Assembly (NCBI GenBank): GCA_002338615.1
Contig: DDIS01000110.1
Span: 1 to 20,472 of the forward strand
From: Proteobacteria bacterium UBA1844
GTDB taxonomy: Bacteria; Pseudomonadota; Gammaproteobacteria; Steroidobacterales; Woeseiaceae
Reading direction: 5' to 3'
DNA: 20,472 nt
Shown here: in pieces, positions 1-7,780 of the stretch
Numbering within the stretch: position 1 is the first letter of the stretch
Layout: each line of letters opens with the position of its first letter
Notes under the pieces: model-generated
Databases searched by the model: none
What the model was told of the DNA's origin: nothing
What the model saw: the letters and a program-made list of their open reading frames with translations, nothing else
Program-made: the position numbers and the translations under genes

Positions 1-1
1 C

Positions 2-1936
2 GGCGCCGCACTACCAGGCGAACGTGGCCGCCAACCCGGGTTCCGGCGCTTGGCTCCCTGGCTGGCTGCCTCGCTCGTACTACTGCTCGCCGCCGGCTGG
101 TTTGTGACAAACCGTGATGTCGAGATCGATGCGCCGGTAGCAAAGGCGACGCTCGCGGAAAATGGCATTGCGGTACTGCCGTTCGTCAACCTGAGCGACG
201 ACCCGGAGCTCGAGTACTTCAGCGACGGCCTTTCCGAAGAGCTGATCCACCGCTTGTCCGGCGTCGAGGCGCTGGCGGTCGTCGCGCGCACATCTGCATT
301 TGCCTTCAAGAATACGAACAAGGACGTCCGCGAGATCGGCCGCGCACTCGGTGTCGCTTACGTGCTCGAGGGCAGCGTCCGCCGTCAGGGAGATCGCGTC
401 CGGATCGGCGCGCAACTTGTCGACGTGCGCAACGGCTTCCACCTGTTCAGCCGGGTGTACGAGCGCCCTCTTTCCGACATGTTCGCAATCCAGGAACATG
501 TGGCGCTTGAGGTCGGCGCGACGCTCGAACCGCAGCTTGCCGGATTGCTGGATGGGTTGCAAAACGCTCCGCCGGAAACGGTGCCCGAAGCGCTGGAAGC
601 CTACCTGCGCGGCAAACACCTGGAGCGCAAGCTCACGGTCGAGAACCTGGAACGTGCAGCGCGCGAGTTCCGCCGTGCCCTCGAGATCGACCCCGGATTC
701 GCCCGTGCTTACGCCGATCTTGCAGGCACGCTTGCGTTGACAAGCGCTTACGCCGAACAACCGATCGAGCCGTACAGGGAGGAAATTCTGGCGCTGGCCG
801 CGCGTGCGCTGGAGCTCGACCCACGCACGGCCCAGGCATGGCATGCCCGCGGCCTGCTCGCGTATGTAAGCGATGATCCCAACGAGGCTATTGAGGCCTT
901 CACTATGGTGCTGCGCATCGACCCGAATGCGGCGAATGCGCTCGCGATGCTCGGGCGAACACTTTATTACCAGGGCCGTAACCGGGAGGCGCTGGAGTAC
1001 ACGACCCGGGCGCTGCAGAAGGACCCGATCAACCACGGGATCATCCACAATCACGCCGCGCTGCTCGGCATGCTCGGTCAGTTCGGCGAGGCCGAGCGCT
1101 GGCTCAGGCGCTCGATGGAATTCGAGGACGATGCCGATAACCTGAACACGCTATGGGCCATGGGGGGCGTGAAATACGTGTCCGGCCGTACCGCTGAGGC
1201 GGCGCTGTGGCTGGAGCGGTGCATCGAGCTCGGCAATCAGCAGGCTGCGATTCGCACCCAGCTCGGTTGGGCATTGCTCGAACTCGGCGATTACGAGGGA
1301 AGCCGGCGGTGGATCGATGACGGCCTCGGCAGGTCGACCGATCCGCTCAAGCTCCTCGACGTGCTGCTGGCCTGGCACTATTTCCAGGGTGACTTCACGG
1401 GGCTCGCCGATACCGTACGCGATTACAGCGAGCGCTTTCCGGGACGCACCGAGATGTCGGCGTTTCGCGGAATGTCCGCCTTATATAACGATGACCCTGG
1501 CACGGCGGTTCGGGAGTACGAATCGCTGGCCGGGCGAGACTTCGCGCTGTTGAACTCCCCGTGGTCCATGATGTTCGGTCACTGGCACGCGCTCCACCTG
1601 GCGCGTGCGCGCCAGCTTGCCGGCATGAACGAGGCCGCGGCACGGACCCTGGACGAAGTGGAAGAGCGGCTCGCGGACTTCGAGCGGGAGTTCGGGTTGC
1701 CGATGATGGCCGACTATTACCGCGCTGCTATCGCGAGCATGCAGGGTGAGCGAGACCGCTCGCTCGAATTGCTGGAGCAGGCACGGCGCGGCGGCTGGCG
1801 GCGGTACGGCCAGGTCATCACCAGCCCGTTGTTTGAGGCCGTGCAGGGCGACGAGCGACTGAATGCATTCCTCGAAGACGTGCGGAAAGGCCTGCAGGAC
1901 GAGCATCAGGCGCTTGCAGCGGGTCTTGGTTCCTGA
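2..1936 (+). CDS. TolB-like/TPR membrane protein, C-terminal part (5' end outside window)
   Basis: The frame is open to the left edge, so the gene almost certainly starts outside the window. The first internal start, TTG at 50, would begin in the middle of a membrane anchor. After an Arg-rich stretch (the GRQPGFRRL part) comes one hydrophobic segment (LAASLVLLLAAGWFV), then a TolB/FlgO-like domain starting at IAVLPFVNLSDDPE, with the family phrases YFSDGLSEELI, YVLEGSVRR and RIGAQLVD. The remaining 400 or so residues are TPR-like helical repeats (for example ALEIDPGFARAYADLAGTL). This is the usual C-terminal half of one-component membrane regulators with an N-terminal winged helix (CadC/ToxR type), or of similar proteins with a cyclase or kinase domain; which head this one carries cannot be seen. 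The N-terminus is probably cytoplasmic and the TolB/TPR part periplasmic (inference). Family call is firm; ligand and target are unknown. Confidence 0.85.
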   Translation, partial: GAALPGERGRQPGFRRLAPWLAASLVLLLAAGWFVTNRDVEIDAPVAKATLAENGIAVLPFVNLSDDPELEYFSDGLSEELIHRLSGVEALAVVARTSAFAFKNTNKDVREIGRALGVAYVLEGSVRRQGDRVRIGAQLVDVRNGFHLFSRVYERPLSDMFAIQEHVALEVGATLEPQLAGLLDGLQNAPPETVPEALEAYLRGKHLERKLTVENLERAAREFRRALEIDPGFARAYADLAGTLALTSAYAEQPIEPYREEILALAARALELDPRTAQAWHARGLLAYVSDDPNEAIEAFTMVLRIDPNAANALAMLGRTLYYQGRNREALEYTTRALQKDPINHGIIHNHAALLGMLGQFGEAERWLRRSMEFEDDADNLNTLWAMGGVKYVSGRTAEAALWLERCIELGNQQAAIRTQLGWALLELGDYEGSRRWIDDGLGRSTDPLKLLDVLLAWHYFQGDFTGLADTVRDYSERFPGRTEMSAFRGMSALYNDDPGTAVREYESLAGRDFALLNSPWSMMFGHWHALHLARARQLAGMNEAAARTLDEVEERLADFEREFGLPMMADYYRAAIASMQGERDRSLELLEQARRGGWRRYGQVITSPLFEAVQGDERLNAFLEDVRKGLQDEHQALAAGLGS

Positions 1937-2115
1937 CCCGGTAAAAAAATGATTCGGGCCGATGAGCTACACCCGGCGGCCGGCTACAAGTACGAGCCCT
2001 TGTCCAGATTCCTGGGCCAGCCCGCGCCGAAAAGGTGGAAAAATACCTGGCTTGCGGTCTGCACGACATGAACGGCTGGCAGGTCGGATCGCTGTTCGGC
2101 GATTGCAACGCCTGC
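1937..2115. other. Convergent intergenic region, no clear feature
   Basis: These 179 bases lie between the 3' ends of two convergent genes. An A7 run follows the upstream stop directly, and a weak CCCG/CGGG pairing flanks it, but I see no convincing stem plus T-run terminator for either gene. A 40-codon reading frame (ATG at 1949 to TGA at 2071) has no good ribosome-binding site and no family resemblance, so I do not call it a gene. Confidence 0.5.
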
Positions 2116-3192
2116 TCAGTCCCGGTTGCTGGTCTTTTCGGCCGACGCCAACAAAGATGCACGCCATTGTCGAGGCGTAGTCCTTGACCAGCGTCGGAAT
2201 GCGCGCGTGAATGCAGCGGGGTTTGCGTATTGCAGGCTTTGCGCAATTGTCAGTATCGGCAGGCGCGTCGCCAGAAGTTGGCATGACACCTCGAAACGTA
2301 CTTCGTCGATCAGTGATCGAAACGAGATTCCGTGCGCTTCCAGTCGGCGATCCAGTGTGCGTGGGTGTACGGCCAGATCATCAGCAACTCTTCGTAGCGA
2401 TGTCGAGCCACTGAGGAGGTGGCGGCGCAGGACACGCCGCACCTGGGCGGGAAGGTCGCCCGTGCTGCGGGCTTCCAGGTCGCGAACCTGTTTTTCGAGC
2501 AGCAGCAATCGGGCAGGATTGCTGGTCGGAAGCGGCGTATTCAGCCAGTCACTCCTGAACACCAAAGCGGAATGTTCGGCATCGAATCGCAGGGGAGCGC
2601 TGAAGAATTCCCGGTACGGTTGCAGGTCAGGTGGCGCGCGCCGTGTAAAGACGATCTCGACCGGACTCCACTTGGCGCCGCAAAGTGTCCGCATGATGTT
2701 CCAGCAATTGGCGAGGACACAATCGTAGATCAATTCAGGGCGTTCGACTCCCGGCTCGTAGAGCGCATAGCCCCATTGCGCGAACAAGGGACCCTCGGAA
2801 AGCTCTACGAGGCCGCCGCCGTCGCTCAGCGTCAGATAGCGCCCGATGAGCCTGATCGCCGCGCGCACATCCGGGGCCGCTCTGGCCATTTCAGCCACGA
2901 TACCGAGGGCGTCGAGCGACGTGTATTGCCCCATTAACAGGCCAAAGTGCGGACAATCCGCCTGGTCGGCGCACAAGCCGATCAAGTGGCTGCCGTCGCG
3001 AAAAGGAATCAGGTTCTCGGGATCATTGAACTGATCTGCAGGGAGTCCGGATTCATGCAATACCCTGCCAAGGTCGACGCCAAACTCTTTCAGCAAGGGA
3101 ACCAGTGCCAGAATTTCTGAGACCCGCCCATAGCCGCCTGGTACGACGCCGCCGACATGGGTCTTGACCGCTTTTCCCCCGGCTTCTGCCAC
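2116..3192 (-). CDS. AraC-family transcriptional regulator
   Basis: 358 residues, about the usual length of AraC regulators with an N-terminal ligand-binding domain of the Arabinose_bd type (PF12625). That domain runs from about residue 25 to 210 (SEILALVPLLKEFGVD, then FGLLMGQYTSLDALGIV, then RRAPPDLQPYREFF). The C-terminal 85 or so residues form the double helix-turn-helix: LRRVADDLAVHPRTLDRRLE is the first recognition unit and LTIAQSLQYANPAAFTRAFRRW the second, followed by the family ending TTPRQWR. It should bind DNA and activate or repress transcription in response to an unknown small molecule. The start is GTG, the most upstream start in frame (a stop lies 16 codons further up), and it has no good Shine-Dalgarno, so a start near GGYGRVSEIL is possible. 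It is divergent from the DUF1254 gene, which makes that gene and the HAD gene its likely targets (inference). Confidence 0.9.
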   Translation of the reverse strand: MAEAGGKAVKTHVGGVVPGGYGRVSEILALVPLLKEFGVDLGRVLHESGLPADQFNDPENLIPFRDGSHLIGLCADQADCPHFGLLMGQYTSLDALGIVAEMARAAPDVRAAIRLIGRYLTLSDGGGLVELSEGPLFAQWGYALYEPGVERPELIYDCVLANCWNIMRTLCGAKWSPVEIVFTRRAPPDLQPYREFFSAPLRFDAEHSALVFRSDWLNTPLPTSNPARLLLLEKQVRDLEARSTGDLPAQVRRVLRRHLLSGSTSLRRVADDLAVHPRTLDRRLEAHGISFRSLIDEVRFEVSCQLLATRLPILTIAQSLQYANPAAFTRAFRRWSRTTPRQWRASLLASAEKTSNRD

Positions 3193-3391
3193 ACGGGGTG
3201 TCTTGTTGAAATTGATGACGTGCCTTCCCTGCTCGAATTACCACGAAGCTGCCATCAGTTTGTCACAAAATGGCAAGCCTCTCCAAAGGACGGGTCGCTA
3301 ATCTGACCTGCGCGCCGCCAGCTGTTACAAATATTCGAATCTCCGTGCTATCAGCGATCCGGGTCATGGTTGCTTCCGCGACCACACACAA

Positions 3392-3422
3392 TTTGCGATC
3401 GCGCGCGGCTCGCAGTCGCAAA
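3392..3422. repeat. Inverted repeat, possible operator
   Basis: TTTGCGA (3392-3398) is mirrored by TCGCAAA (3416-3422). The stem can extend inward by about four more pairs if one G-T wobble and one C-A mismatch are allowed. No T-run follows, so it is not a terminator. It sits midway between two divergent genes, one of them an AraC regulator, so a regulator site is plausible but unproven. Confidence 0.35.
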
Positions 3423-3616
3423 ATGGTAAGAACAAGCGCATCGGTTGAGGCAGCATCGCACGGTGGTATTGACGCGACACCCCGTGCCCGCGTATCGGAT
3501 CCGGTTCGGCCGGCAGTTTCGAGCGTACAATCGCACGGGCAAAAGCAGTTGGAACCGGTCAACCGGGGCGCGGCCAGACCGCCTGGTGCCCATCAACCCA
3601 CCCAATTGCGTCCATC

Positions 3617-3649
3617 CGGAACTTCTTCCGCACCGGGCATGCAAGCCCG
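3617..3649 (+). promoter_or_regulatory. Two tandem hairpins in the DUF1254 gene leader
   Basis: The first is CGGAA-CTTC-TTCCG (3617-3630), the second CGGGC-ATGCAA-GCCCG (3634-3649). Both are perfect 5-bp stems and end 14 bases before the Shine-Dalgarno at 3664. A short T-rich stretch (CTCTTTTA, 3656-3663) follows. They could affect leader transcription or mRNA stability, or could be chance in GC-rich DNA. Confidence 0.3.
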
Positions 3650-3675
3650 ACGGCCCTCTTTTACAGGAAACGCTC

Positions 3676-5259
3676 GTGCAATTTCGAAACATTACTTCCA
3701 CGCTGTCAGCCGTCATCGCACTGGGCTTGCTCGCCGGCTGTAACCCAAACCCCGATGCTACCGGCAGTGCCGCACCACCGGCGGCCGCTCCTGCAGCGAC
3801 CGCGACCGGGCAGGCTGCGCCGACGATGAAGATGACCACGCCGATCCCGGCGGATATTACGACCCCGGATAGCGTGGAAACCCGCATCGGCACCTTGCAC
3901 TTCAACGACGGCTTCCCGACCGACGAGACGGTGCAGAAGGTGTACGACAATCTCGCCTTCCAGCGTGGCGTGACAACCTTTCTTGCCGCAATGCCAGGCG
4001 GCTCGGCCGAAGCCTTCCGCCAGGGTTTGGCCAGCATCGGCGTTGACGACAACCAGTCCGTGGCCCTCTTCGAGGACCTGATGGATTCCCGGTCACTGTT
4101 CCTGACCGGCAACACCGAAAGCATTTACGGCCTGGCATGGGTGGACCTGAAGGATGGCCCGCTCGTGTTCGAAGTGCCGCCGGACGTACTCGGGTTCATC
4201 GACGACCACTGGTTCCAGTACGTGACGGATTTCGGCCGGGTCGGCCCCGACAAGGGCCAGGGCGGCAAGTATCTGCTGCTGCCGCCAGGTTACAAGGGCG
4301 AGGTGCCGCAAGGCTATTTCGTCATCAATTCCAGGACCTACGGCAACCTGCTTTTCTGGCGCGGTTTCATGAAGGACGGCAGCACCCAGCCGGCTGTGGC
4401 GTCGATCAAGAAACTCGCCAAGATCTATCGCTTGAAGGACGCCGGCAACCCGCCGCCGATGAAGTTCGTCAACACTTCCGGCAAGGTCTTCAACACCATC
4501 GGCGCCAATACCTACAAGTTCTACGAGGATATCGACAAGCTCGTCCAGCACGAGCCGAACGACGCCTTCAGCCCGGCGGTCCTCGGCCAGCTGGCCGCCC
4601 TTGGTATCGAGAAGGGCAAGACCTTCAGGCCCGACGCGCGGATGAAAAAAATCCTCACCGAAGCTGCAGAGGTCGGCAACGCCACGGCGCGCGCGCTGGT
4701 CTTCAAGTATCCCGACCCGAGCGTCTATTTCTATCCGGGCAGCGCCTGGTTCACCGGCTTTTTCGGCAGCAACTATGAGTTTCAGTCGCAGCCGGGCGTG
4801 AACAACACCGACGCCATGGTCCACTTCATTTACTACGCCACCGGCATCACACCGGCGATGGCATTGAAGCTGGTTGGCAAGGGTTCGCAGTACGCCGCAG
4901 CGGTAACTGATTCCAACGGCAAGCGACTGGAGGGCGGCAAGACTTACAAACTGCACCTGCCGCCGAACATCCCGGCCAGGGACTTCTGGTCATTCACGGT
5001 CTACGACAACCAGACTCGCTCCATGCTGCAGACCGACCAGCCCGCCCCGAGCATCGGCAACGAGAAGAAGGGCGTCGTGGCGAACAGCGACGGCTCCGTC
5101 GATCTCTGGTTCGGTCCGACCGCGCCCAAGGGTCACGAGTCCAACTGGGTGCAAACCGTGCCTGGCAAAGGCTGGAACGTGGTGATGCGGCTTTACGGGC
5201 CGGAAGAGTCGTGGTTCGACAAAACGTGGCGGCCGGGCGAGATCGAACCGGTCATGTAA
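3676..5259 (+). CDS. DUF1254/DUF1214 domain lipoprotein
   Basis: I chose the GTG at 3676 because AGGAAA lies 6 bases upstream and because it opens a perfect lipoprotein signal: MQFRNITSTLSAVIALGLLAGC, lipobox LAGC with the modified Cys at residue 22. The product is 527 residues. A low-complexity Ala/Pro/Thr linker follows the Cys (about residues 23-55), then a DUF1254 domain (PF06863; about 75-210) and a C-terminal DUF1214 domain (PF06742; about 410-515) with the typical FTVYDNQTRSML, DGSVDLWFGPTAP, NWVQTVPGKGW and MRLYGPEESWFDKTW blocks. There is no Asp at lipobox +2 (Asn instead), so outer-membrane sorting is likely (inference). No biochemical function is established for this family that I know of. 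It lies 99 bp before the secreted HAD gene on the same strand, probably in one operon. Confidence 0.88.
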   Translation: MQFRNITSTLSAVIALGLLAGCNPNPDATGSAAPPAAAPAATATGQAAPTMKMTTPIPADITTPDSVETRIGTLHFNDGFPTDETVQKVYDNLAFQRGVTTFLAAMPGGSAEAFRQGLASIGVDDNQSVALFEDLMDSRSLFLTGNTESIYGLAWVDLKDGPLVFEVPPDVLGFIDDHWFQYVTDFGRVGPDKGQGGKYLLLPPGYKGEVPQGYFVINSRTYGNLLFWRGFMKDGSTQPAVASIKKLAKIYRLKDAGNPPPMKFVNTSGKVFNTIGANTYKFYEDIDKLVQHEPNDAFSPAVLGQLAALGIEKGKTFRPDARMKKILTEAAEVGNATARALVFKYPDPSVYFYPGSAWFTGFFGSNYEFQSQPGVNNTDAMVHFIYYATGITPAMALKLVGKGSQYAAAVTDSNGKRLEGGKTYKLHLPPNIPARDFWSFTVYDNQTRSMLQTDQPAPSIGNEKKGVVANSDGSVDLWFGPTAPKGHESNWVQTVPGKGWNVVMRLYGPEESWFDKTWRPGEIEPVM

Positions 5260-5308
5260 CTGGCCTGGATCGTTGCACAGGCCGTCTGCTTTACGTTCGG
5301 CAAACATC

Positions 5309-5342
5309 CCGGGGTTGATCCAATGATGTGGGCCCACCCCGG
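5309..5342 (+). promoter_or_regulatory. Inverted repeat with nested palindrome before the HAD gene
   Basis: CCGGGGT (5309-5315) pairs with ACCCCGG (5336-5342). Overlapping its right arm is the perfect 10-bp palindrome GTGGGCCCAC (5328-5337), so two alternative hairpins compete. The element ends 5 bases before the Shine-Dalgarno GGAG (5348-5351) of the HAD gene. It could tune translation or act as an operator; there is no T-run for a terminator. Confidence 0.35.
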
Positions 5343-5358
5343 CTGACGGAGACCATAC

Positions 5359-6369
5359 ATGTTCGAAAGAATCCCGACTATCCGCCGCGCTATGACCGCA
5401 ATAGGCATTGCCGGCCTGCTCGCGTTGACGACCGTATTGCCGGCAGCAGCCGCGACCAATCCGCTGGCATCCTGGAATGATGGCGCGACAAAGCAGGCCG
5501 TGATCTCGTTCGTCGAAAAAGTGACCGATACCGCAAGCAAGGATTTCGTGCCCACCGAAAAGCGCATCGCGGTATTCGACAATGACGGGACGCTGTGGGT
5601 CGAACAGCCGATGTACGCCCAGGTGGCTTTTGCACTCGACCGGGTGAAAGCGCTGGCTCCCGATCACCCCGAATGGCAAAAGGACTCCGCGCTCAAGGCA
5701 GCGATCGAGGGCGACACGACGACCCTGTTGGCGTCAGGTTACGACGGCATTTTAGAACTGATGGCAGTGACTCACGCCGGCATGACGACCGCCGAGTTCG
5801 AGGGGACCGTGACGGACTGGATCGCAAAGGCCGAGCACCCGCGCTTCAAACGGAAATATACCGAGCTGGTCTATCAGCCGATGATCGAGTTGCTCGACTA
5901 CCTGCGCACAAACGGCTTCAGTACCTATATCGTGTCAGGCGGCGGCGTTGCGTTCATGCGGCCGTGGACACAGAAGGCCTATGGCATACCGCCGCCCAAC
6001 GTCGTCGGCTCAAGCCTCAAGACCAGGTTCGAGATCATCGACGGCGAGCCGCAGCTCATGCGCCTGCCGGAACTGGGGTTTATCAACGACGATGGCGGAA
6101 AGCCGGAAGGCATCAATCTCCACATCGGCCGGCGCCCGATCGCGGCCTTCGGCAATTCCGACGGCGACATGCAGATGCTGCAATGGACGACGGCGGGCGA
6201 TGGTCCACGCCTGGGGGCGATCGTTCACCATACCGACGCGGCGCGTGAATATGCCTACGATCGCAAATCATCGGTCGGCGCACTCGACAAGGCGCTCGAT
6301 GCCGCGCCGGCCAACGGCTGGATCGTCATCGACATGAAGAAGGACTGGAAAAGTATCTTTCCACTTTGA
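5359..6369 (+). CDS. Secreted HAD-superfamily hydrolase (phosphatase-like)
   Basis: 336 residues. The ATG has GGAG 7 bases upstream. An N-terminal Sec signal (basic start, hydrophobic core AIGIAGLLALTTVL, cleavage near AAA|T at about residue 32) implies a periplasmic enzyme. All four HAD motifs are visible: motif I AVFDNDGTLW with nucleophile Asp74 and acid Asp76; motif II YIVSGGG with Ser193; motif III probably Lys248 in DGGKPEGI; motif IV FGNSDGDMQM with Asp268 and Asp270. A helical cap fits between motifs I and II (about 85-170). The DxD followed by GTLW is phosphoserine phosphatase-like, so hydrolysis of a small phosphomonoester is the best guess; the substrate is unknown. It follows the DUF1254 lipoprotein gene in the same orientation. 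Confidence 0.9.
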   Translation: MFERIPTIRRAMTAIGIAGLLALTTVLPAAAATNPLASWNDGATKQAVISFVEKVTDTASKDFVPTEKRIAVFDNDGTLWVEQPMYAQVAFALDRVKALAPDHPEWQKDSALKAAIEGDTTTLLASGYDGILELMAVTHAGMTTAEFEGTVTDWIAKAEHPRFKRKYTELVYQPMIELLDYLRTNGFSTYIVSGGGVAFMRPWTQKAYGIPPPNVVGSSLKTRFEIIDGEPQLMRLPELGFINDDGGKPEGINLHIGRRPIAAFGNSDGDMQMLQWTTAGDGPRLGAIVHHTDAAREYAYDRKSSVGALDKALDAAPANGWIVIDMKKDWKSIFPL

Positions 6370-6485
6370 AGCGGCTTTGAAGTAATGTGCGTAGTTCGGG
6401 AACCTTTTGCCGATTCGTGCATCATGGGGGTGGGGCAGGGTAATTATTGCGTGCCGTTTCGGCGGCTGCGCCACAGGAGCATTCG

Positions 6486-7172
6486 ATGGCAACAGCCGCT
6501 GCCGCACTGCCGGCAAGTTTCTCGCACCTCGGCGATGAGGACATCATCATTCGCATCAAAGGCGGTGAGATTGATGCCTACGAGGGCATTATGCGACATC
6601 ACAACCAGCGCCTGTTTCGCATCGCACGCAGCATCGTCACGGACGACGCAGAAGCGATGGATGTTGTCCAGGAGACATTCATCGTCGCGTTCGAACGCCT
6701 GGCCGAACTCAAGGAGCCTGCCGCATTGCCGGCATGGCTGGGACGAATCGCGCGCAACTCCGCTCTGATGCGGCTTCGCAAGAGCCAAAGGCTGGAATAT
6801 ATGGACGAACCTGATGTCGAAAATGTACTAAACATGTCGAACTCGGTAAAAAGGCCCCAGCAACCCGAATCCGTACTGGCCAACAAGCAGCTGCGACAGT
6901 TGCTCGAGGACTTTATTGATGATTTGCCGGATGCGTTTCGAACGGTCTTCATGTTGCGTGCCGTCGAACAATGCTCGGTAGCCACCACGGCTGAAATAAT
7001 GGGTATCGAGCCCGCCACGGTAAAAACCCGCTACCACCGTGCGCGTCTGCTGCTGCAGGATCGGGTGATGCAGTACAGCGACGCCGTCGGCGTTGCGGTG
7101 CACGAGTTCGCCGGTCATCGTTGTGACAGCATTGTGCGCAATGTTCTCGACAAGCTACGCGCGGGCGCCTGA
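6486..7172 (+). CDS. ECF-type RNA polymerase sigma factor
   Basis: 228 residues from ATG 6486, chosen because AGGAG (6475-6479) stands 6 bases upstream; the frame also opens earlier at a TTG (6447) with no such site. Region 2 runs from about residue 20 to 105 (YEGIMRHHNQRLFRIARSIV, then AMDVVQETFIVAFERL, then LPAWLGRIARNSALMRLRK). A linker follows, then region 4 at about 135-200 (DDLPDAFRTVFMLRAVEQCS, then TAEIMGIEPATVKTRYHRARLLLQ), the DNA-binding part that reads the -35 element. The tail of about 30 residues ending HEFAGHRCDSIVRNVLDKL is conserved-looking and contains His and Cys. No anti-sigma gene is adjacent. A GGAACC at 6399-6404 could be part of an autoregulated promoter, but no convincing -10 follows. 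Confidence 0.92.
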   Translation: MATAAAALPASFSHLGDEDIIIRIKGGEIDAYEGIMRHHNQRLFRIARSIVTDDAEAMDVVQETFIVAFERLAELKEPAALPAWLGRIARNSALMRLRKSQRLEYMDEPDVENVLNMSNSVKRPQQPESVLANKQLRQLLEDFIDDLPDAFRTVFMLRAVEQCSVATTAEIMGIEPATVKTRYHRARLLLQDRVMQYSDAVGVAVHEFAGHRCDSIVRNVLDKLRAGA

Positions 7173-7244
7173 TTTCCACACACCTTTTTTGACGACACGT
7201 GCCCACAGCGCCCGGGCGACGGCCATTCTCCGCTCGCACCTCCC

Positions 7245-7253
7245 TGCTATACT
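7245..7253 (+). promoter_or_regulatory. Extended -10 promoter candidate for the CENP-V/GFA gene
   Basis: TGCTATACT gives an extended -10 (TGn plus TATACT at 7248-7253, 5 of 6 to consensus). The -35 position (ATTCTC, 7225-7230) is poor, as is usual with an extended -10. Transcription would begin near 7260, leaving a leader of about 80 bases, so the small gene would not depend on the sigma-factor gene upstream. Confidence 0.5.
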
Positions 7254-7262
7254 CAAAACAGT

Positions 7263-7284
7263 CCGTGGGCCATGTGTGCCACGG
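7263..7284 (+). promoter_or_regulatory. Leader hairpin
   Basis: CCGTGG (7263-7268) and CCACGG (7279-7284) form a perfect 6-bp stem with a 10-base loop, just after the predicted transcription start at about 7260. It has no T-run. It may only stabilise the mRNA 5' end. Confidence 0.3.
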
Positions 7285-7338
7285 TCGTGCCCGGCCAAGA
7301 ATCCTGGAACCCACCCCAACAATAAAAGGTATTGAGCT

Positions 7339-7776
7339 ATGTCAAAAAAATACACCGGCGGTTGCGATCACGTTCATACGCATTCGGATAAGGATCCAAT
7401 CGACAATCACACCTGTCATTGCTCGGTTTGCAAGCGTGTGACAGGTCAGGACAGCACTCACGTTGTCTTCTTCAAGCATAGCGACCTCAAAGTCGACAAT
7501 CCGGATGGTCTGAATCGCCAGCCATTCAATGATCAGAATGTTGATGGCCCGCTTGAGCTATGTACCTGTGCGACCTGCGGAACGCCGATCATGCTCGACG
7601 ACAGGCAGGGGCGGATCCGCGTCATTGTGCCAAACCTGATGGGCCACGATGCTGCGAAACTACCAGCGACCTATCACGCGTTTTTCGATCCGTCCACGGG
7701 CGCTCCCAAACCTGACGACGGTCGAGCGGTCTACGCAGGCTTGCGCCCGGAATTCGTCTGGCCTGCTTCAGCGTAA
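7339..7776 (+). CDS. CENP-V/GFA-domain zinc protein
   Basis: 145 residues, ATG with AAAGG (7325-7329) upstream. The family marks are the cysteine clusters: TCHCSVCKRVTG (Cys26, Cys28, Cys31) and ELCTCATCGTPI (Cys75, Cys77, Cys80), which bind structural zinc in GFA/CENP-V folds. The usual first CxC of the family reads CDH here (Cys9, His11) in a His-rich start (GGCDHVHTH), so the variable, possibly catalytic zinc site differs from the usual form. The family was named for glutathione-dependent formaldehyde activation, but most members have no proven reaction, so I give no substrate. The protein is probably cytoplasmic (no signal peptide). It is convergent with the sulfotransferase gene, with 28 bp between the stops. 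Confidence 0.87.
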   Translation: MSKKYTGGCDHVHTHSDKDPIDNHTCHCSVCKRVTGQDSTHVVFFKHSDLKVDNPDGLNRQPFNDQNVDGPLELCTCATCGTPIMLDDRQGRIRVIVPNLMGHDAAKLPATYHAFFDPSTGAPKPDDGRAVYAGLRPEFVWPASA

Positions 7777-7780
7777 TGGA

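Larger units (their letters stand above)
3193..3675. other. 483-bp divergent intergenic region (AraC regulator / DUF1254 lipoprotein)
   Basis: No supportable gene lies here. Reading frames on both strands have odd composition and no family resemblance, including the 77-codon in-frame extension of the downstream gene. It should contain the promoters of both flanking genes. A weak candidate for the rightward one is TTACAA (3325-3330) with an 18-bp spacer to TATCAG (3349-3354). An inverted repeat at 3392-3422 and two leader hairpins at 3617-3649 are listed separately. AT-rich patches around 3255-3275 and 3325-3340 stand out against the GC-rich background. Confidence 0.55.

Noticed and set aside
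80..1054. Long minus-strand reading frame (324 codons) opposite the TolB/TPR gene
   Set aside because: It mirrors a well-supported gene in GC-rich DNA, has no family resemblance, and its composition is that of a codon shadow.
1949..2071. 40-codon frame after the TolB/TPR gene
   Set aside because: No ribosome site and no resemblance to a known family; cannot be supported from sequence alone.
3445..3675. 77-codon upstream extension of the DUF1254 gene
   Set aside because: The lipoprotein signal and ribosome site place the start at 3676, and the extension would bury the signal peptide.
3351..4124. Minus-strand frame crossing the divergent region into the DUF1254 gene
   Set aside because: Ser/Arg-rich translation without domains; overlaps a supported gene start.
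4093..4956. Minus-strand frame (287 codons) opposite the DUF1254 gene
   Set aside because: Shadow frame of a clear gene; no motifs and no ribosome site.
6364..6382. Direct repeat CTTTGAAG, two copies 11 bases apart, at the HAD stop
   Set aside because: Short, one copy includes the end of the gene, and no function is suggested.
6399..6426. GGAACC upstream of the sigma factor gene as an ECF autopromoter
   Set aside because: No recognisable ECF -10 at 15-18 bp spacing; the match is six bases and could be chance.
7173..7200. T6 run (7184-7189) after the sigma factor gene as a terminator
   Set aside because: No stable stem lies directly before the T-run.
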